NCBI RefSeq assembly: GCF_027853235.1
Contig: NZ_WKJG01000031.1
Coordinates: forward strand, 1-44,601
DNA: 44,601 nt
Reading direction: 5' to 3'
Source: Aliibacillus thermotolerans
GTDB lineage: Bacteria > Bacillota > Bacilli > Bacillales > Marinococcaceae
Shown here piece after piece: positions 8,177 to 19,970 of this stretch (position 1 is its first letter; the number at the start of each line of letters is the position of its first letter). Below the pieces are notes generated by a model, which was given only the letters and a program-made list of their open reading frames with translations, was not told where the DNA came from and did not search any database. Both the position numbers and the translations under genes were made by a program.

Positions 8177-8523
8177 AAATCGTCACCACTTTTCTTCTTA
8201 TCTCACAAATAGATGTGTATATTGGATATTGAAACAGTTCGTTGGGATTTACATCGAAACGTAATATAAGAGAAGAGAGAGGTCAAAAGTTCCTTTTTAT
8301 TAAAAAAGGAAGGCTAATTTCATAGGGGTGGAGAATCATTACTTTACCATTGTATACATCTTTAAGATGTTTAGCAACATACATTCCATCAAAAATTCAA
8401 AGAGTATAGGCGGACATCTCCACAAATAAATCTCCGCCCAACCTCTTGTGATGCTTACCGCTGTCTCCCACTTCAAAAAGAGTTGGTTACTACGAAATAC
8501 ATATCATTCCGGTAAGGTAAACT
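8177..8523. other. 347-base gap between glpX and rho
   Basis: No convincing gene. On the minus strand it holds, in order, a possible stem CCAACTCTT / AAGAGGTTGG, a stem GGCGGA / TCCGCC (about 8408-8438) and an AT-rich inverted repeat TTCCTTTTT / AAAAAGGAA (8290-8311) that could act as a weak terminator or leader hairpin for rho. A 34-codon open stretch (starting MYVAKHLKDVYNGK) is present without a ribosome site. The stem-rich part near glpX could be a relic of a mobile element end. Confidence 0.35.
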
Positions 8524-9489
8524 TTACTTTAAAACGAATTTAGGTTTTTTCTTCACGTTATGTTCTCCCGCGATAAAACGGACAGTGCCGGATTTCGCTC
8601 TCATGACGATGGATTCTGTCTTGGCAGTAATCCCTTTATAGTGAACCCCTTTTAACAGTTCACCGTCAGTTACTCCCGTAGCAGCAAAAATAGCGTCGTC
8701 TCCTTTGACGAGATCATCCATATAAAGTACTTGAGAAATGTTTTCGATACCCATTTTTTTACAACGATCTTCTTGTTCTTTCGTCTCCGGGGTAAGCTGT
8801 GCTTGCTGTTCTCCTCCGAGACATTTTAACGCCACCGCGGAAAGGACTCCTTCCGGCGCACCGCCAATGCCCATATAAATATCGATTCCCGTTGATTCAA
8901 ATGCCGTGTTGATGACACCAGCGACGTCTCCGTCTTGAATAAACTTAATGCGAGCTCCTGCTTTGCGAATGTCATGTACGAGTTCGTTGTGACGCTCACG
9001 TTGTAAGACGCTGACAACCACGTCTTCCACATCTTTTCCTTTTGCTTTTGCCACCGCTTGTAAATTGTCCAAGACAGGAGCGTTGATGTCGATTTGACCA
9101 ACCGCTTCCGGGCCGACCGCTATTTTTTTCATATACATATCCGGTGCATGAAGCAAATTCCCCCGGTCCGCAATCGCAATGACGGACAATGCATTCCACA
9201 TGCCATTGGCTACAATGTTTGTACCTTCCAGTGGATCTACGGCTACATCTACTTCGGGTCCGTCTCCTGTGCCTAATTTTTCCCCAATATACAGCATCGG
9301 CGCTTCGTCCATTTCACCTTCTCCAATCACCACTGTTCCCCGCATTGGAACAGTATCAAACACATCGCGCATCGCTGTTGTGGCAGCGTCATCGGCTTCG
9401 TCTTTTTTTCCCCGTCCCATCCAACGAGCAGAAGATAGCGCGGCTGCTTCCGTTACCCTTACTAATTCCATCGTCAAACTTCTTTCCAT
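8524..9489 (-). CDS. glpX: fructose-1,6-bisphosphatase class II
   Basis: Hydrolyses fructose-1,6-bisphosphate in gluconeogenesis (metal-dependent, lithium-sensitive family). Motifs: [15 protein letters not shown], the metal-binding DPLEGT ([15 protein letters not shown]) and [19 protein letters not shown]. 321 residues when started at ATG 9489, which follows GGAGGGAGAG and gives the family start [21 protein letters not shown]; a 26-codon in-frame upstream extension overlaps murA and is rejected. Gap to murA 26 bases, same strand, so probably cotranscribed. Confidence 0.96.
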   Translation of the reverse strand: MERSLTMELVRVTEAAALSSARWMGRGKKDEADDAATTAMRDVFDTVPMRGTVVIGEGEMDEAPMLYIGEKLGTGDGPEVDVAVDPLEGTNIVANGMWNALSVIAIADRGNLLHAPDMYMKKIAVGPEAVGQIDINAPVLDNLQAVAKAKGKDVEDVVVSVLQRERHNELVHDIRKAGARIKFIQDGDVAGVINTAFESTGIDIYMGIGGAPEGVLSAVALKCLGGEQQAQLTPETKEQEDRCKKMGIENISQVLYMDDLVKGDDAIFAATGVTDGELLKGVHYKGITAKTESIVMRAKSGTVRFIAGEHNVKKKPKFVLK

Positions 9490-9515
9490 CGTATCTCTCC
9501 CTCCAAAAATGACTG

Positions 9516-10802
9516 CTAAGATGTTTTTAAGTCTGCCTGTTCTTCTTCCGTCAATGGTTCTCGCCAAATCTTTGCACCAAGAGAAATTAATTTTTCCTCT
9601 AAGTTTTCATATCCACGATCAATATGTTCCACCCCAGTAATTTGCGTTATTCCTTTTCCCATAAGACCGGCAATGACAAGGGCTGCTCCTGCTCGTAAAT
9701 CAGTTGCTTTCACTTTCGTTCCTTCCAGCGGAGTTTTTCCATAAATAATGGCAGAACTTCCTTCTACTTTCACGTCGGCTCCCATTCGCTTTAATTCATC
9801 AATATGTTTAAAGCGGGAATGATAAATCGTATCAGTGACGATACTTGTTCCCTTTGCTTTTGTAAGTAACGCGGTAATCGGTTGTTGTAAGTCGGTCGCA
9901 AAACCCGGGTAAACGAGAGTTTTAATATCAATGCTTTGGAGATCTGGAGAAGAGCGAATGAATAATTGATCATCTCCCACTTCCATTTGTACCCCCATCT
10001 CTCTTAATTTTGCCAAGAGAGATTCCAGATGATCGGGAATGACATTATCAATCAACACTTCTTCTCCCATCGCTGCCGCAGCAATCGTGTACGTTCCAGC
10101 TTCAATGCGATCGGGGATGATGGAATGAGAACAACTTCGTAATGTTTTTACCCCATCAATGCGGATGACATTCGTGCCAACTCCTTTAATTTTTGCCCCC
10201 ATGCTCGTTAACAAGGTAGCGACATCGATGATTTCCGGTTCTTTTGCTGCGTTTTCAATGATGGTTCGCCCCTCAGCTCTCACGGCAGCCAGCATAATAT
10301 TAATCGTTGCGCCAACGCTTACGACATCTAAATAAATACGTGCTCCACGCAGTTTATCTGCTCGTAAATAAAGCATTCCTTGTTCATTTGACACCCGAGC
10401 ACCAAGCGCTTCAAATCCTTTGATATGTTGGTCAATGGGACGGGGACCAAGATTACAACCCCCTGGGAGGCCAATCGCTGCTTTTCGGAACTTCCCAAGC
10501 ATTGCCCCCATCATGTAATAGGAGGCTCTTAATTGCTTCACTCTTCCATTTGGTAACGGCATCGGAATAATATTGCGCGGGTCAATGTTCATCCGACTTC
10601 CTTGCTTTGTTACCTTTGCGCCGATATCTTCTAACAGTAATGCCAAGGTGTGGACATCTGATATGTTTGGTAAATGATCGATCGTCACAACATGATCAGA
10701 TAAAATAGCCGCCGGGATGAGTGCCACGGCGCTGTTCTTCGCCCCGCTAATATGTATCTTTCCCTTTAACGGATGACCACCTTCAACGATTAACTTCTCC
10801 AT
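9516..10802 (-). CDS. murA: UDP-N-acetylglucosamine 1-carboxyvinyltransferase (MurAB/MurZ type)
   Basis: First committed step of peptidoglycan synthesis: transfers enolpyruvate from PEP to UDP-GlcNAc. Substrate motif [16 protein letters not shown] at 19-34; the fosfomycin-target cysteine is Cys116 in [12 protein letters not shown]. 428 residues from ATG 10802 (GAGGAAG upstream), matching B. subtilis MurZ. The frame continues upstream for 28 codons to an ATG at 10886 with its own weak ribosome site, so a longer form cannot be excluded. The locus next to glpX and tal identifies it as the second MurA paralogue. Confidence 0.95.
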   Translation of the reverse strand: MEKLIVEGGHPLKGKIHISGAKNSAVALIPAAILSDHVVTIDHLPNISDVHTLALLLEDIGAKVTKQGSRMNIDPRNIIPMPLPNGRVKQLRASYYMMGAMLGKFRKAAIGLPGGCNLGPRPIDQHIKGFEALGARVSNEQGMLYLRADKLRGARIYLDVVSVGATINIMLAAVRAEGRTIIENAAKEPEIIDVATLLTSMGAKIKGVGTNVIRIDGVKTLRSCSHSIIPDRIEAGTYTIAAAAMGEEVLIDNVIPDHLESLLAKLREMGVQMEVGDDQLFIRSSPDLQSIDIKTLVYPGFATDLQQPITALLTKAKGTSIVTDTIYHSRFKHIDELKRMGADVKVEGSSAIIYGKTPLEGTKVKATDLRAGAALVIAGLMGKGITQITGVEHIDRGYENLEEKLISLGAKIWREPLTEEEQADLKTS

Positions 10803-10903
10803 GAGCGGTTCACTTCCTCGTACATAATCAATCTCACCAACGTTTGATGGTTTGATGACAGAGATTCTCTTTTCCATTATGGACATCCTTTGATTAGGAT
10901 AGA

Positions 10904-10942
10904 CGAAAAAGAAGCAGGTAGCTTATTTTCTTCCAAGCTACC
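10904..10942 (-). terminator. terminator between tal and murA
   Basis: 8-bp stem GGTAGCTT / AAGCTACC (10942-10917) with a 10-base loop, followed on the minus strand by TGCTTCTTTTTCG. It lies 21 bases past the tal stop. Confidence 0.8.
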
Positions 10943-10963
10943 CCCAACGTTACTATTTTCTCC

Positions 10964-11602
10964 TTAGCGATTGTTCCAGTCGTTTAAAAACTGCTCAATG
11001 CCTTTATCTGTCAACGGATGTTTCACTAGTTGCGAAATTACCTTATATGGAATCGTCGCAATGTGCGCTCCGCGAATCGCTGCTTCCGCTACGTGCATCG
11101 GATGACGGATCGATGCAGCAATAATTTCCGTGTCGATGTCGTGTATTTGAAAGATCTCTGCAATATCACTGATTAAATCGAGCCCATGATGTCCTATATC
11201 ATCCAGTCTTCCGAGAAACGGTGACACATAAGTCGCCCCTGCTCGCGCCGCCAGCAATGCTTGTACCGAAGAAAAAATGAGCGTGACGTTCGTTTTAATA
11301 TTTTCATTCGAAAATGTTTTTACCGCTTTTAACCCTTCCGTCGTCATTGGCACTTTTACTGTAATGTTTGGAGCAATGGCGGCAAGTTCTCGACCTTCTT
11401 TAACCATTCCTTCTGCATCGGTAGCAATGACTTCTGCACTCACTGAACCGTCGACAATGGCGGTAATTTCTTTCAGTCTTTCTTTCAAATCGACGCCTTC
11501 TTTTGCTACGAGTGTCGGATTGGTCGTTACTCCGGATAAAATGCCTAATTCATGAGCTTCTTTGATTTGAGTCAAATTGGCTGTATCAATAAAAAATTTC
11601 AT
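10964..11602 (-). CDS. tal: transaldolase (TalC/short family)
   Basis: Short transaldolase/fructose-6-phosphate aldolase family, pentose phosphate pathway. TIM barrel of 212 residues with [13 protein letters not shown] near the N-terminus, the Schiff-base lysine in NITVKVPMT (about residue 83) and [13 protein letters not shown]. Start at ATG 11602 behind AGGAGG with six-base spacing, giving [16 protein letters not shown] as in the family. Its own promoter is visible in the gap to spo0F. In B. subtilis fbaA lies between this gene and spo0F; it is absent here. Confidence 0.95.
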   Translation of the reverse strand: MKFFIDTANLTQIKEAHELGILSGVTTNPTLVAKEGVDLKERLKEITAIVDGSVSAEVIATDAEGMVKEGRELAAIAPNITVKVPMTTEGLKAVKTFSNENIKTNVTLIFSSVQALLAARAGATYVSPFLGRLDDIGHHGLDLISDIAEIFQIHDIDTEIIAASIRHPMHVAEAAIRGAHIATIPYKVISQLVKHPLTDKGIEQFLNDWNNR

Positions 11603-11690
11603 TCTTAGCCTCCTAACCATTCCTACGCGCTGGGAAAAATACATTTGTCTATGTATGGACTTCGCAAAAACCCTTCAATATCCTTCCTTT

Positions 11691-11718
11691 ATTATAGCAC
11701 ATGAGTGCTGTTTGTCAT
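11691..11718 (-). promoter_or_regulatory. tal promoter with a palindrome in the spacer
   Basis: ATGACA (-35, 11718-11713), 16-base spacer and TATAAT (-10, 11696-11691) preceded by TGC (extended -10). The spacer contains the palindrome AGCAC-TCAT-GTGCT (11709-11696), a plausible operator covering the promoter. Confidence 0.6.
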
Positions 11719-11733
11719 CGACAATAAATAAAG

Positions 11734-12099
11734 TTAGTTCATCAAATACGTGCGCAGCGTTTCCTTTAATTTGTCAATGTCAAAAGGCTTTAAAATACAG
11801 GAAACGGCTCCTAATTTTTTTGCCTCTTCCACCATTCCGACTTCTTCATAAGCGGTGATTAAAATAACGGTTGTCTTTTCTGCCAGTTTCCTTTGTTTTC
11901 GCTCCATTAATATATCAATTCCGTCTCTATCGGGCATTTTTAAATCTAATAAGAGTAAATCTATGGTTTCCGTTTCCAAGAGTTGAAGTGCCGTGTCTCC
12001 ATTATCAGCTTCTAGTACTTCATACCCTTCTTCACTCAATAATGCTTTTAATAACGATCGTATTCCATCTTGATCGTCAACAATTAATATTTTGTCCAC
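11734..12099 (-). CDS. spo0F: sporulation phosphorelay response regulator Spo0F
   Basis: Single receiver domain that carries phosphate from sporulation kinases to Spo0B. 121 residues with no output domain; acidic pocket near VDDQDG (about 9-12), phosphorylated Asp in LLLLDLKMPDRDGID (Asp54 region), conserved Thr in LITAYEE and Lys in ILKPFD. The GTG start at 12099 has AGGAGG eight bases upstream. Location next to pyrG supports Spo0F rather than another CheY-like protein. ywjG, found between spo0F and pyrG in B. subtilis, is not present. Confidence 0.94.
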   Translation of the reverse strand: MDKILIVDDQDGIRSLLKALLSEEGYEVLEADNGDTALQLLETETIDLLLLDLKMPDRDGIDILMERKQRKLAEKTTVILITAYEEVGMVEEAKKLGAVSCILKPFDIDKLKETLRTYLMN

Positions 12100-12153
12100 G
12101 TTGATGTCCTCCTAGTCTTCCTGTCCCACCTACTAAAATGATTCATAGATTGA

Positions 12154-12184
12154 TTATTTCCACTCAACGAAAACAAATTCCTGC
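12154..12184 (-). promoter_or_regulatory. candidate sigma-H promoter of spo0F
   Basis: On the minus strand GCAGGAATT (12184-12176) resembles the sigma-H -35 element and GGAAATAA (12161-12154) resembles its -10 element. B. subtilis spo0F is known to use sigma-H. The match is approximate and no clear Spo0A box was found. Confidence 0.35.
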
Positions 12185-12224
12185 TCTATCCGATGTTCAT
12201 TAATAACAAACATTGTCCTTTACA

Positions 12225-12257
12225 AATAAAAAAGGATCCCGATGTTTCATCGAGATC
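12225..12257 (-). terminator. terminator after pyrG
   Basis: Stem GATCTCGATG / CATCGGGATC (12257-12235) with one mismatch pair and a three-base loop, followed by CTTTTTTATTT on the minus strand, 10 bases beyond the pyrG stop. Confidence 0.85.
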
Positions 12258-12267
12258 ACTTCTTTAT

Positions 12268-13866
<1,599 letters not shown>

Positions 13867-13963
13867 TCATTATCTACTCCTTTTTATGTCTCTGTTTCCC
13901 ATCATATCTAGCAAACAACGGTGGAAAATCAGAATAATTACTGACAATGGCAAGACATACAAA

Positions 13964-14017
13964 TAAAAAAAGCAAAAGTGAGGTTGCTCCCGAAAAAACC
14001 GGGGGCACACTTTTGCT
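13964..14017 (-). terminator. pyrG leader attenuator
   Basis: The leader hairpin has a long stem, AGCAAAAGTG (14017-14008) pairing with CACTTTTGC (13980-13972), plus inner GC pairs CCCG / CGGG, followed by TTTTTTTATTT. The 5' arm carries CCCCC, which a run of extra G residues added at the transcript start could bind, preventing terminator formation, as is known for B. subtilis pyrG. Confidence 0.85.
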
Positions 14018-14054
14018 ACTGCATGTATCTATTTATCGTATCGTATATGGTAAA

Positions 14055-14094
14055 GCCCAAGAAAGATTGTACCTATCTTATTTTTAAAAGTCAA
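14055..14094 (-). promoter_or_regulatory. pyrG promoter with GGGC start site
   Basis: TTGACT (14094-14089), 17-base spacer, TACAAT (14071-14066), then seven bases to GGGC at 14058-14055. In B. subtilis pyrG transcription starts at GGGC and, when CTP is low, RNA polymerase adds extra G residues there. The same initial bases are seen here. Confidence 0.8.
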
Positions 14095-14156
14095 GCAGTG
14101 CCTTTATCAAGCATCGTACTTTTTAGTCACTATCGTGTGGAGTGGGAAATCGTCTT

Positions 14157-14621
14157 TTACAAATCCTTTGGTGCGTCCAAATCGTCGATAGAATTGTCTG
14201 TATCCTCATCGTGGGACAATTCATCAAAATCATCTTCTACTTCATCCAGTTCCATATCTTTTTCCTCATCCTCTAACAAGTCATCCCCTAGCTCATCAAC
14301 TATCTCTTCTTCGGCATCTTTTAAATCGTCTGCTGTGATAGTTGTGCTTAAATCTTCATTTGTTTGGTCCAGCGGATACCACTCTCTGAGACCCCAATGA
14401 TTTTCACCTAAATGAACAAACCTTCCATCTAAGTTCATGGCGGTAAACAGTTTCGTCCGTCGATTCTTTAACTCTTCTCCTTTCAACTCTTTTAACTCAG
14501 CGATGCGATTCATTAAATCATGGAAATCATACGCATCTTTTTTTTCATTCAGAAGTATGAGCGCTAACTCAAGGGCAGACATTTCTTCGATTTGTTCTTG
14601 TGTAAAATCGGATAACTTCAC
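14157..14621 (-). CDS. rpoE: RNA polymerase delta subunit
   Basis: Auxiliary subunit of Gram-positive RNA polymerase that increases recycling and transcription specificity. Folded N-terminal HARE-HTH domain (about 1-90, with FHDLMNRIAEL, NLDGRFVHLGENHWGLREWYP) followed by an unstructured, strongly acidic C-terminal tail rich in Asp/Glu. 154 residues. The start is set at GTG 14621, eight bases after GGAAGGAAG, giving MKLSDFTQEQIEEMSALELA; longer in-frame starts lack a ribosome site. The tail is shorter than in B. subtilis. Confidence 0.93.
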   Translation of the reverse strand: MKLSDFTQEQIEEMSALELALILLNEKKDAYDFHDLMNRIAELKELKGEELKNRRTKLFTAMNLDGRFVHLGENHWGLREWYPLDQTNEDLSTTITADDLKDAEEEIVDELGDDLLEDEEKDMELDEVEDDFDELSHDEDTDNSIDDLDAPKDL

Positions 14622-14723
14622 GGATGCCACTTCCTTCCCACAAATATATAAAACGCTTGGAGCTTGAAATGTAAGCATTCAAGCGAACTTTAATAACAAG
14701 TGGTTAGAAAAATCATCCTTTAC

Positions 14724-14729
14724 ATTATA
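14724..14729 (-). promoter_or_regulatory. probable -10 element of rpoE
   Basis: A perfect TATAAT about 100 bases upstream of rpoE on the minus strand; the -35 region is poor. Downstream, an inverted repeat GCTTGAA / TTCAAGC lies at about 14667-14690 before the start codon. Confidence 0.4.
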
Positions 14730-14831
14730 AACATATTCATCTCATTTATGCTAGCCTTTTTGAACAGGAAGGTTTTCGTTCTTGTTTTGTTTCTAACAGA
14801 CGCCTTCCTTGAAGATGTTGGTACGTAGAAA

Positions 14832-14873
14832 AAGAGTGTCTCTCCTCTCTTTTCAAAGAGGAACGACACTCTT
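14832..14873. terminator. terminator after icmF
   Basis: Stem AAGAGTGTC / GACACTCTT (14832-14840 with 14865-14873) extended inward by CCTCTT / AAGAGG, followed on the minus strand by TTTTCTACG. Ends the long acyl-CoA operon 9 bases past the icmF stop. Confidence 0.85.
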
Positions 14874-14881
14874 CATTTACC

Positions 14882-17800
14882 TTACATGTTGCGACGGTAT
14901 TGGCCACCTACTTCATAGAGCGCATTGGTAATTTGGCCGAGACTTGCCACTCTTACTGTTTCCATCAGTTCTTCAAATATATTTCCACCTTCGACTGCGA
15001 CTTTTTGGAGTCTGGCGAGCGCTTCTTTTGCTTCTTCTTGATGCTTTTCTTGGAAGGCACGCAAGTTTCTAATTTGTGTTTCTTTTTCTTCTTTTGTCGC
15101 GCGGGCAAGTTCCATGTCAAATTCTTCTTCTTCATCCTCTGGAGGTAAATAAGTGTTCACACCAATAATTGGTAATTCACCGGTATGTTTCTTCATTTCG
15201 TAGTACATCGATTCTTCTTGGATTTTTCCACGTTGATATTGGGTTTCCATGGCGCCAAGGACGCCACCACGGTCGTTTATTCGTTCTAATTCTTGCAACA
15301 CCGCTTCTTCAACAAGATCCGTTAATTCGTCCATGATAAACGAGCCTTGCATTGGGTTTTCGTTTTTTGTCATACCGAATTCTTTTGTAATGATCAATTG
15401 AATGGCCATGGCTCGACGGACTGATTCCTCCGTCGGCGTCGTGACCGCTTCGTCATATGCGTTCGTATGAAGCGAGTTACAGTTATCATACAGCGCAATC
15501 AACGCTTGAAGCGTCGTACGAATATCGTTAAAGTTTACTTCTTGCGCGTGAAGGGAACGTCCCGACGTTTGAATATGGTATTTTAGTTTCTGGCTCCGCT
15601 CGTTCGCACCGTATTTGTTTTTCATCACGGTCGCCCAAATGCGACGCGCAACCCGTCCAATGACTGCATACTCTGCATCGAGACCGTTACTAAAGAAGAA
15701 AGATAAGTTCGGCGCAAAGTCATCAATGTCCATTCCGCGACTTAAATAGTATTCTACATACGTAAACGCGTTCGCAAGAGTGAAAGCTAGTTGCGTAATT
15801 GGATTGGCCCCCGCTTCTGCAATATGGTAGCCCGAAATTGAAACAGAGTAATAATTGCGCACGTTATGGTCGATAAAGTATTGTTGAATATCCCCCATCA
15901 TCCGAAGGGCAAATTCGGTCGAGAAAATACACGTATTTTGCCCTTGATCTTCTTTCAAAATATCTGCTTGCACCGTTCCGCGAACGTTCGAAAGGGTGTA
16001 CGCTTTGATTTCCTCATATTCTTCTTGGGTCGGTTCGCGCCCATGTTCTTCTTTAAACTTATCTACTTGTTGGTCAATGGCGGTGTTCATAAACATTGCT
16101 AAAATAATTGGGGCAGGACCATTGATTGTCATCGATACCGATGTCGTCGGTGCAAGTAAATCAAAGCCGTCGTACAATTTTTTCATGTCTTCCAGCGTAC
16201 AAATACTCACGCCACTTTCTCCGACTTTCCCGTAAATATCCGGGCGATAATCCGGATCTTCTCCGTAAAGAGTGACCGAGTCAAAAGCGGTACTTAAACG
16301 TTTTGCCTCATCGTTTTCCGATAAATAATGGAAGCGACGGTTCGTCCGTTCCGGTGTCCCTTCCCCGGCAAATTGCCGTTTCGGATCTTCTCCTTTTCGT
16401 TTGAATGGGAACACTCCCGCAGTGAAAGGAAAGCGACCCGGTACATTTTCCCGTAAACTCCAGCGCACAATTTCGCCCCAATCTTTAAACTGCGGCAGGG
16501 CGACTTTCGGTATTTTCAAGCCGGAAAGCGTCTCTGTTTGCAGTTCGGTAACGATTTCTTTGTCTCGCACTTTTACCGTATACGTATCTTGTTTATACGA
16601 CTCTTTTAAATCTTCCCATCCTTTTAAAATGTCCAGCACTTCGTCATCGACTTGTTTTTCCGCTTCGTCATACATTTCCTGAAGCGTACTTGTATCCATG
16701 CCTTGTTCTTCCATGAGCTTGATGGCACCTTTTAATTGATACAATTCGCTCGCTTTTTCTTCTTGTTCATCGACATAACGGTGGTAGTCCCGGACGGTTT
16801 CGACAATTTCCCGCAAATAGGTTTGACGTTCCGGCGGAATGATTAAATCTTTTTTGCCCGGTTCTTTGGATGTGTCAATGGTCGTTTCCCAATCGGTATT
16901 CGTCTTTTCATTCAACTTTTCGATCATGGCTTTAAATAAAATGTTCGTTCCCGGATCATTAAACTGACTGGCAATGGTACCATATACAGGCATCGTTTCC
17001 GGGTCTTGATCAAACAATTCGTGACTGCGCTGGTATTGTTTACGCACATCACGAAGCGCATCTTCCGACCCTTTCTTTTCAAATTTATTAATCGCAATGA
17101 GGTCGGCGAAATCAATCATGTCAATTTTTTCAAGTTGTGATGGGGCTCCGAATTCACTCGTCATCACATACATCGACACGTCCGCCACTTCAGTAATTGC
17201 GGCATCCCCTTGACCAATCCCACTGGTCTCCACAATAATCAGGTCATATCCTGCGCGCTGAACCACTTTGACGATGTCATTAATTTCTTTCGTCGTTTCC
17301 GAGCGGGATCCTCTTGTCGCAAGACTTCTCATATATACATTCGGGTGTTCAATCGAGTTCATACGAATGCGATCCCCTAGTAAAGCACCGCCGGTTTTTT
17401 GTTTTGTCGGGTCAATGGATAAAATAGCCACTGTTTTTTCCGGAAATTCAAGCAGGAAGCGACGAACGAGTTCATCCGTCAACGAACTCTTTCCCGCTCC
17501 CCCGGTTCCGGTAATTCCAAGTACAGGAGCGATTCTTTCCGTGTTTGAAATTTCTTGTAACGCTTCCTCCCAAATTGGATCGAGACCATTTTCTTTATTT
17601 TCTACAACCGAAATATAGCGAGCGATCGCTTGATCATCTTTTTCTTTGATTTTGTCGAAAGAGACATCCGTTTCTCGAACAATTGGGTAATCGCATTCTT
17701 CTAATATTTGACTAATCATACCCGGAAGACCAAATTCCCTTCCGTCATCCGGGGAGAAAATCCGCGCAATGCCGTAGTTGTGTAGTTCTTCTATTTCCGG

Positions 17801-18118
17801 AGGAGTAATGACGCCACCTCCCCCTCCGTAAATGCGAATGTGACTGGCATTTTTTTCTTGCAGTAAATCATAGCAATATTTAAAAAATTCCATATGCCCG
17901 CCTTGATAAGACGAAATGGCAATCCCTTGCACATCTTCTTGAATGGCAGCGTTTACAATTTCTTCCACAGAACGGTTGTGACCTAAATGAATGACTTCAG
18001 CGCCGCCTGCTTGTAAAAGACGACGCATAATATTAATAGACGCATCATGTCCATCAAAAAGGCTGGCTGCCGTGACAAAACGAACGGGATGTTTCGGTTT
18101 ATACAACTCATTTGACAT
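14882..18118 (-). CDS. icmF: fused isobutyryl-CoA mutase IcmF
   Basis: Coenzyme B12-dependent rearrangement of isobutyryl-CoA and butyryl-CoA (with side activity on isovaleryl/pivalyl-CoA), with its own GTPase chaperone built in. Domains in order: B12-binding (1-150; FDGHDASIN with the cobalt-ligating His24, then SSYQGG), MeaB-like G domain (about 195-420; P-loop [12 protein letters not shown] at 201-212, [18 protein letters not shown]), linker, and the substrate-binding TIM barrel (about 540-1078). 1078 residues, matching known IcmF proteins. ATG 18118 follows AAAGGAGG, which overlaps the end of the tetR gene. Last gene of the fadF-mmgA-hbd-acd-acd-tetR operon, so branched or short acyl-CoAs are the likely substrates. 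Confidence 0.95.
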   Translation of the reverse strand: MSNELYKPKHPVRFVTAASLFDGHDASINIMRRLLQAGGAEVIHLGHNRSVEEIVNAAIQEDVQGIAISSYQGGHMEFFKYCYDLLQEKNASHIRIYGGGGGVITPPEIEELHNYGIARIFSPDDGREFGLPGMISQILEECDYPIVRETDVSFDKIKEKDDQAIARYISVVENKENGLDPIWEEALQEISNTERIAPVLGITGTGGAGKSSLTDELVRRFLLEFPEKTVAILSIDPTKQKTGGALLGDRIRMNSIEHPNVYMRSLATRGSRSETTKEINDIVKVVQRAGYDLIIVETSGIGQGDAAITEVADVSMYVMTSEFGAPSQLEKIDMIDFADLIAINKFEKKGSEDALRDVRKQYQRSHELFDQDPETMPVYGTIASQFNDPGTNILFKAMIEKLNEKTNTDWETTIDTSKEPGKKDLIIPPERQTYLREIVETVRDYHRYVDEQEEKASELYQLKGAIKLMEEQGMDTSTLQEMYDEAEKQVDDEVLDILKGWEDLKESYKQDTYTVKVRDKEIVTELQTETLSGLKIPKVALPQFKDWGEIVRWSLRENVPGRFPFTAGVFPFKRKGEDPKRQFAGEGTPERTNRRFHYLSENDEAKRLSTAFDSVTLYGEDPDYRPDIYGKVGESGVSICTLEDMKKLYDGFDLLAPTTSVSMTINGPAPIILAMFMNTAIDQQVDKFKEEHGREPTQEEYEEIKAYTLSNVRGTVQADILKEDQGQNTCIFSTEFALRMMGDIQQYFIDHNVRNYYSVSISGYHIAEAGANPITQLAFTLANAFTYVEYYLSRGMDIDDFAPNLSFFFSNGLDAEYAVIGRVARRIWATVMKNKYGANERSQKLKYHIQTSGRSLHAQEVNFNDIRTTLQALIALYDNCNSLHTNAYDEAVTTPTEESVRRAMAIQLIITKEFGMTKNENPMQGSFIMDELTDLVEEAVLQELERINDRGGVLGAMETQYQRGKIQEESMYYEMKKHTGELPIIGVNTYLPPEDEEEEFDMELARATKEEKETQIRNLRAFQEKHQEEAKEALARLQKVAVEGGNIFEELMETVRVASLGQITNALYEVGGQYRRNM

Positions 18119-18121
18119 CTG

Positions 18122-18763
18122 TCAAAAACCTCCTTTAGTTGCGTTTTCCTCCATGCCGTGAAGTAAGAAGCGAATTTGCATGTCCGTGTACTCTTCTAAC
18201 GTAAAGCGCTTTTGCAATTCCCAACGACGAAACGTCCAAGCGTGAGCGATAATCATAATATTGTGCGCTAACAATTCTACTTCTTTGTCGGTTAAATCCA
18301 CCAATCCATCTCCTCGGCAGGAATCAATCGCTTTTTCTACAATGGCTGTCATTTCCATTTCCTTCTTTAACACGTAAGAAAGAGAATCCTTCGGTAAAGA
18401 CTTTGCCTCCTGGTACATGACAAGCACTTCATCTTGCATCTCATCCATTACTTTCATTAATGAACGAACGACTTGTTTCAAACGATCAAGGCCTGAGTAA
18501 TCGGTGGAGAGGTGAGCTTCCAGCCGTTCCCTTACTTCGTCATAGATAGAATCACAAACGAGATACAAGACGTCTTCTTTAGATCCGATATATTCATATA
18601 AGGTTCCGATACTAAAGCCGGATTCCTTTGCAATTTCTCTTGTTGTCGTCCGGTGAAAGCCTTTTTGTTTAAAGAGAGAGACTGCTCCTTTCACCATTTG
18701 TGCTCTTCGTTTTTTAACTAATTGTTCATCTTTGACCATAGAAGGTACTTGTTTTTTTGACAA
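18122..18763 (-). CDS. TetR family regulator of the acyl-CoA operon
   Basis: N-terminal TetR helix-turn-helix (TTTREIAKESGFSIGTLYEYIGSKEDVLYLV, about residues 45-75 of the long form) and an all-helical ligand domain, similar in layout to FadR-type regulators that release DNA on binding long-chain acyl-CoA. The start is placed at TTG 18763 because AGAGGTGG lies five bases upstream; GTG 18784 is an alternative with AAGGA very close. It is embedded between an acyl-CoA dehydrogenase and icmF, so it most likely represses this operon. Candidate palindromic operators lie upstream of fadF and mmgA. Confidence 0.85.
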   Translation of the reverse strand: MSKKQVPSMVKDEQLVKKRRAQMVKGAVSLFKQKGFHRTTTREIAKESGFSIGTLYEYIGSKEDVLYLVCDSIYDEVRERLEAHLSTDYSGLDRLKQVVRSLMKVMDEMQDEVLVMYQEAKSLPKDSLSYVLKKEMEMTAIVEKAIDSCRGDGLVDLTDKEVELLAHNIMIIAHAWTFRRWELQKRFTLEEYTDMQIRFLLHGMEENATKGGF

Positions 18764-18790
18764 TGAACCCACCTCTCTTTTCACTGATCC

Positions 18791-19933
18791 TTAATCTTGA
18801 AGCAACATTTTTCCGATCACAAGACGTTGAATTTCGTTTGTTCCTTCGTAAATTTGGGTAATTTTTGCGTCTCTCATGAAACGTTCGACTGGGTACTCTT
18901 TCGTATATCCGTATCCACCAAACACTTGAACAGCTTGTGTCGTTACCTCCATTGCCGTATCCCCTGCAAACAATTTCGACATCGCTGATTCCTTTCCATA
19001 AGAAAGCCCTTCACTTTCTCTCCAAGCTGCTTGATACGTTAGCAAGCGAGCCGCTTCCACCGCCGTTGCCATATCGGCTAATTTGAAAGAAATTCCTTGT
19101 TGGGCGCCAATTGGTTTTCCAAATTGTTTTCTTTCTTTCGCATACTCAGTCGCAGCATCTAATGCTCCTTGCGCAATTCCTACCGCTTGTGCTGCGATTC
19201 CGTTCCGGCCACCGTCTAACGTTCTCATGGCAATTTTAAAGCCTTCTCCTTTTTCACCGAGCAAGTTTTCTGCCGGAACGCGACAGTTGTCCATGATAAT
19301 TTCTGTCGTCGTGGACGAACGAATCCCTAATTTATCTTCATATTTCCCGATGGAAAAGCCGGGGAAGTCTTTTTCAATGATAAAAGCGCTCGTTCCTTTA
19401 TGCTTTTTCTCTGGATCGGTTAGTGCAAAAACGACATACACATCCGCCACGCCACCGTTTGTAATAAAAATCTTCGAACCGTTTAAAATGTAGGAATCGC
19501 CATCTTTTTTAGCAGTTGTTTTCATTGCTGCCGCGTCTGAGCCGGATCCCGGTTCCGTTAAACCATACGCCCCTAACATTTCTCCTTGAGCAAGCGGCTT
19601 TAAATATTTTTGTTTTTGTTCTTCAGTTCCGTACGTATAGATTGGCCAGCTTGCGAGAGAAAGGTGGGCCGATAAAGTAACCCCGGTGGAAGCACACACT
19701 CTAGAAAGCTCTTCTACTGCAATGACGTAGCTTAAATAGTCGGCACCAATGCCACCGTATTCTTCCGGCCATGGAATCCCAGTAAGACCAAGTTCCCCCA
19801 TTTTTTTAAAAATATTGATGTCAAATGTTCCTTTTTCATCCCGTTCTGCTGCGGTCGGTGCCACTTCATTTTCTGCAAAATCCCGCACCATTTTGCGAAT
19901 CATTTCTTGTTCTTCGGTTAGTAAAAAATCCAT
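18791..19933 (-). CDS. acyl-CoA dehydrogenase (second of tandem pair)
   Basis: FAD enzyme forming trans-2-enoyl-CoA and passing electrons to ETF. 380 residues with the AcadM signatures ([19 protein letters not shown] and [24 protein letters not shown]) and the catalytic base Glu in [15 protein letters not shown]. Start at ATG 19933 behind GAAGGGG, giving [21 protein letters not shown]; the extra 28 codons upstream overlap nothing useful and lack a ribosome site. Its neighbour 19971-21113 is a clear paralogue of identical length, so the pair probably handles acyl chains of different length or branching. Confidence 0.94.
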   Translation of the reverse strand: MDFLLTEEQEMIRKMVRDFAENEVAPTAAERDEKGTFDINIFKKMGELGLTGIPWPEEYGGIGADYLSYVIAVEELSRVCASTGVTLSAHLSLASWPIYTYGTEEQKQKYLKPLAQGEMLGAYGLTEPGSGSDAAAMKTTAKKDGDSYILNGSKIFITNGGVADVYVVFALTDPEKKHKGTSAFIIEKDFPGFSIGKYEDKLGIRSSTTTEIIMDNCRVPAENLLGEKGEGFKIAMRTLDGGRNGIAAQAVGIAQGALDAATEYAKERKQFGKPIGAQQGISFKLADMATAVEAARLLTYQAAWRESEGLSYGKESAMSKLFAGDTAMEVTTQAVQVFGGYGYTKEYPVERFMRDAKITQIYEGTNEIQRLVIGKMLLQD

Positions 19934-19970
19934 CGTTTTTACCCCTTCCATCTTACCTAATCTTTTGATT

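Noticed and set aside
10803-10886. 28-codon N-terminal extension of MurA
   Set aside because: MurA family proteins begin at the internal Met and a GAGGAAG precedes it; the extension has only a weak ribosome site. Mentioned as an alternative in the murA entry.
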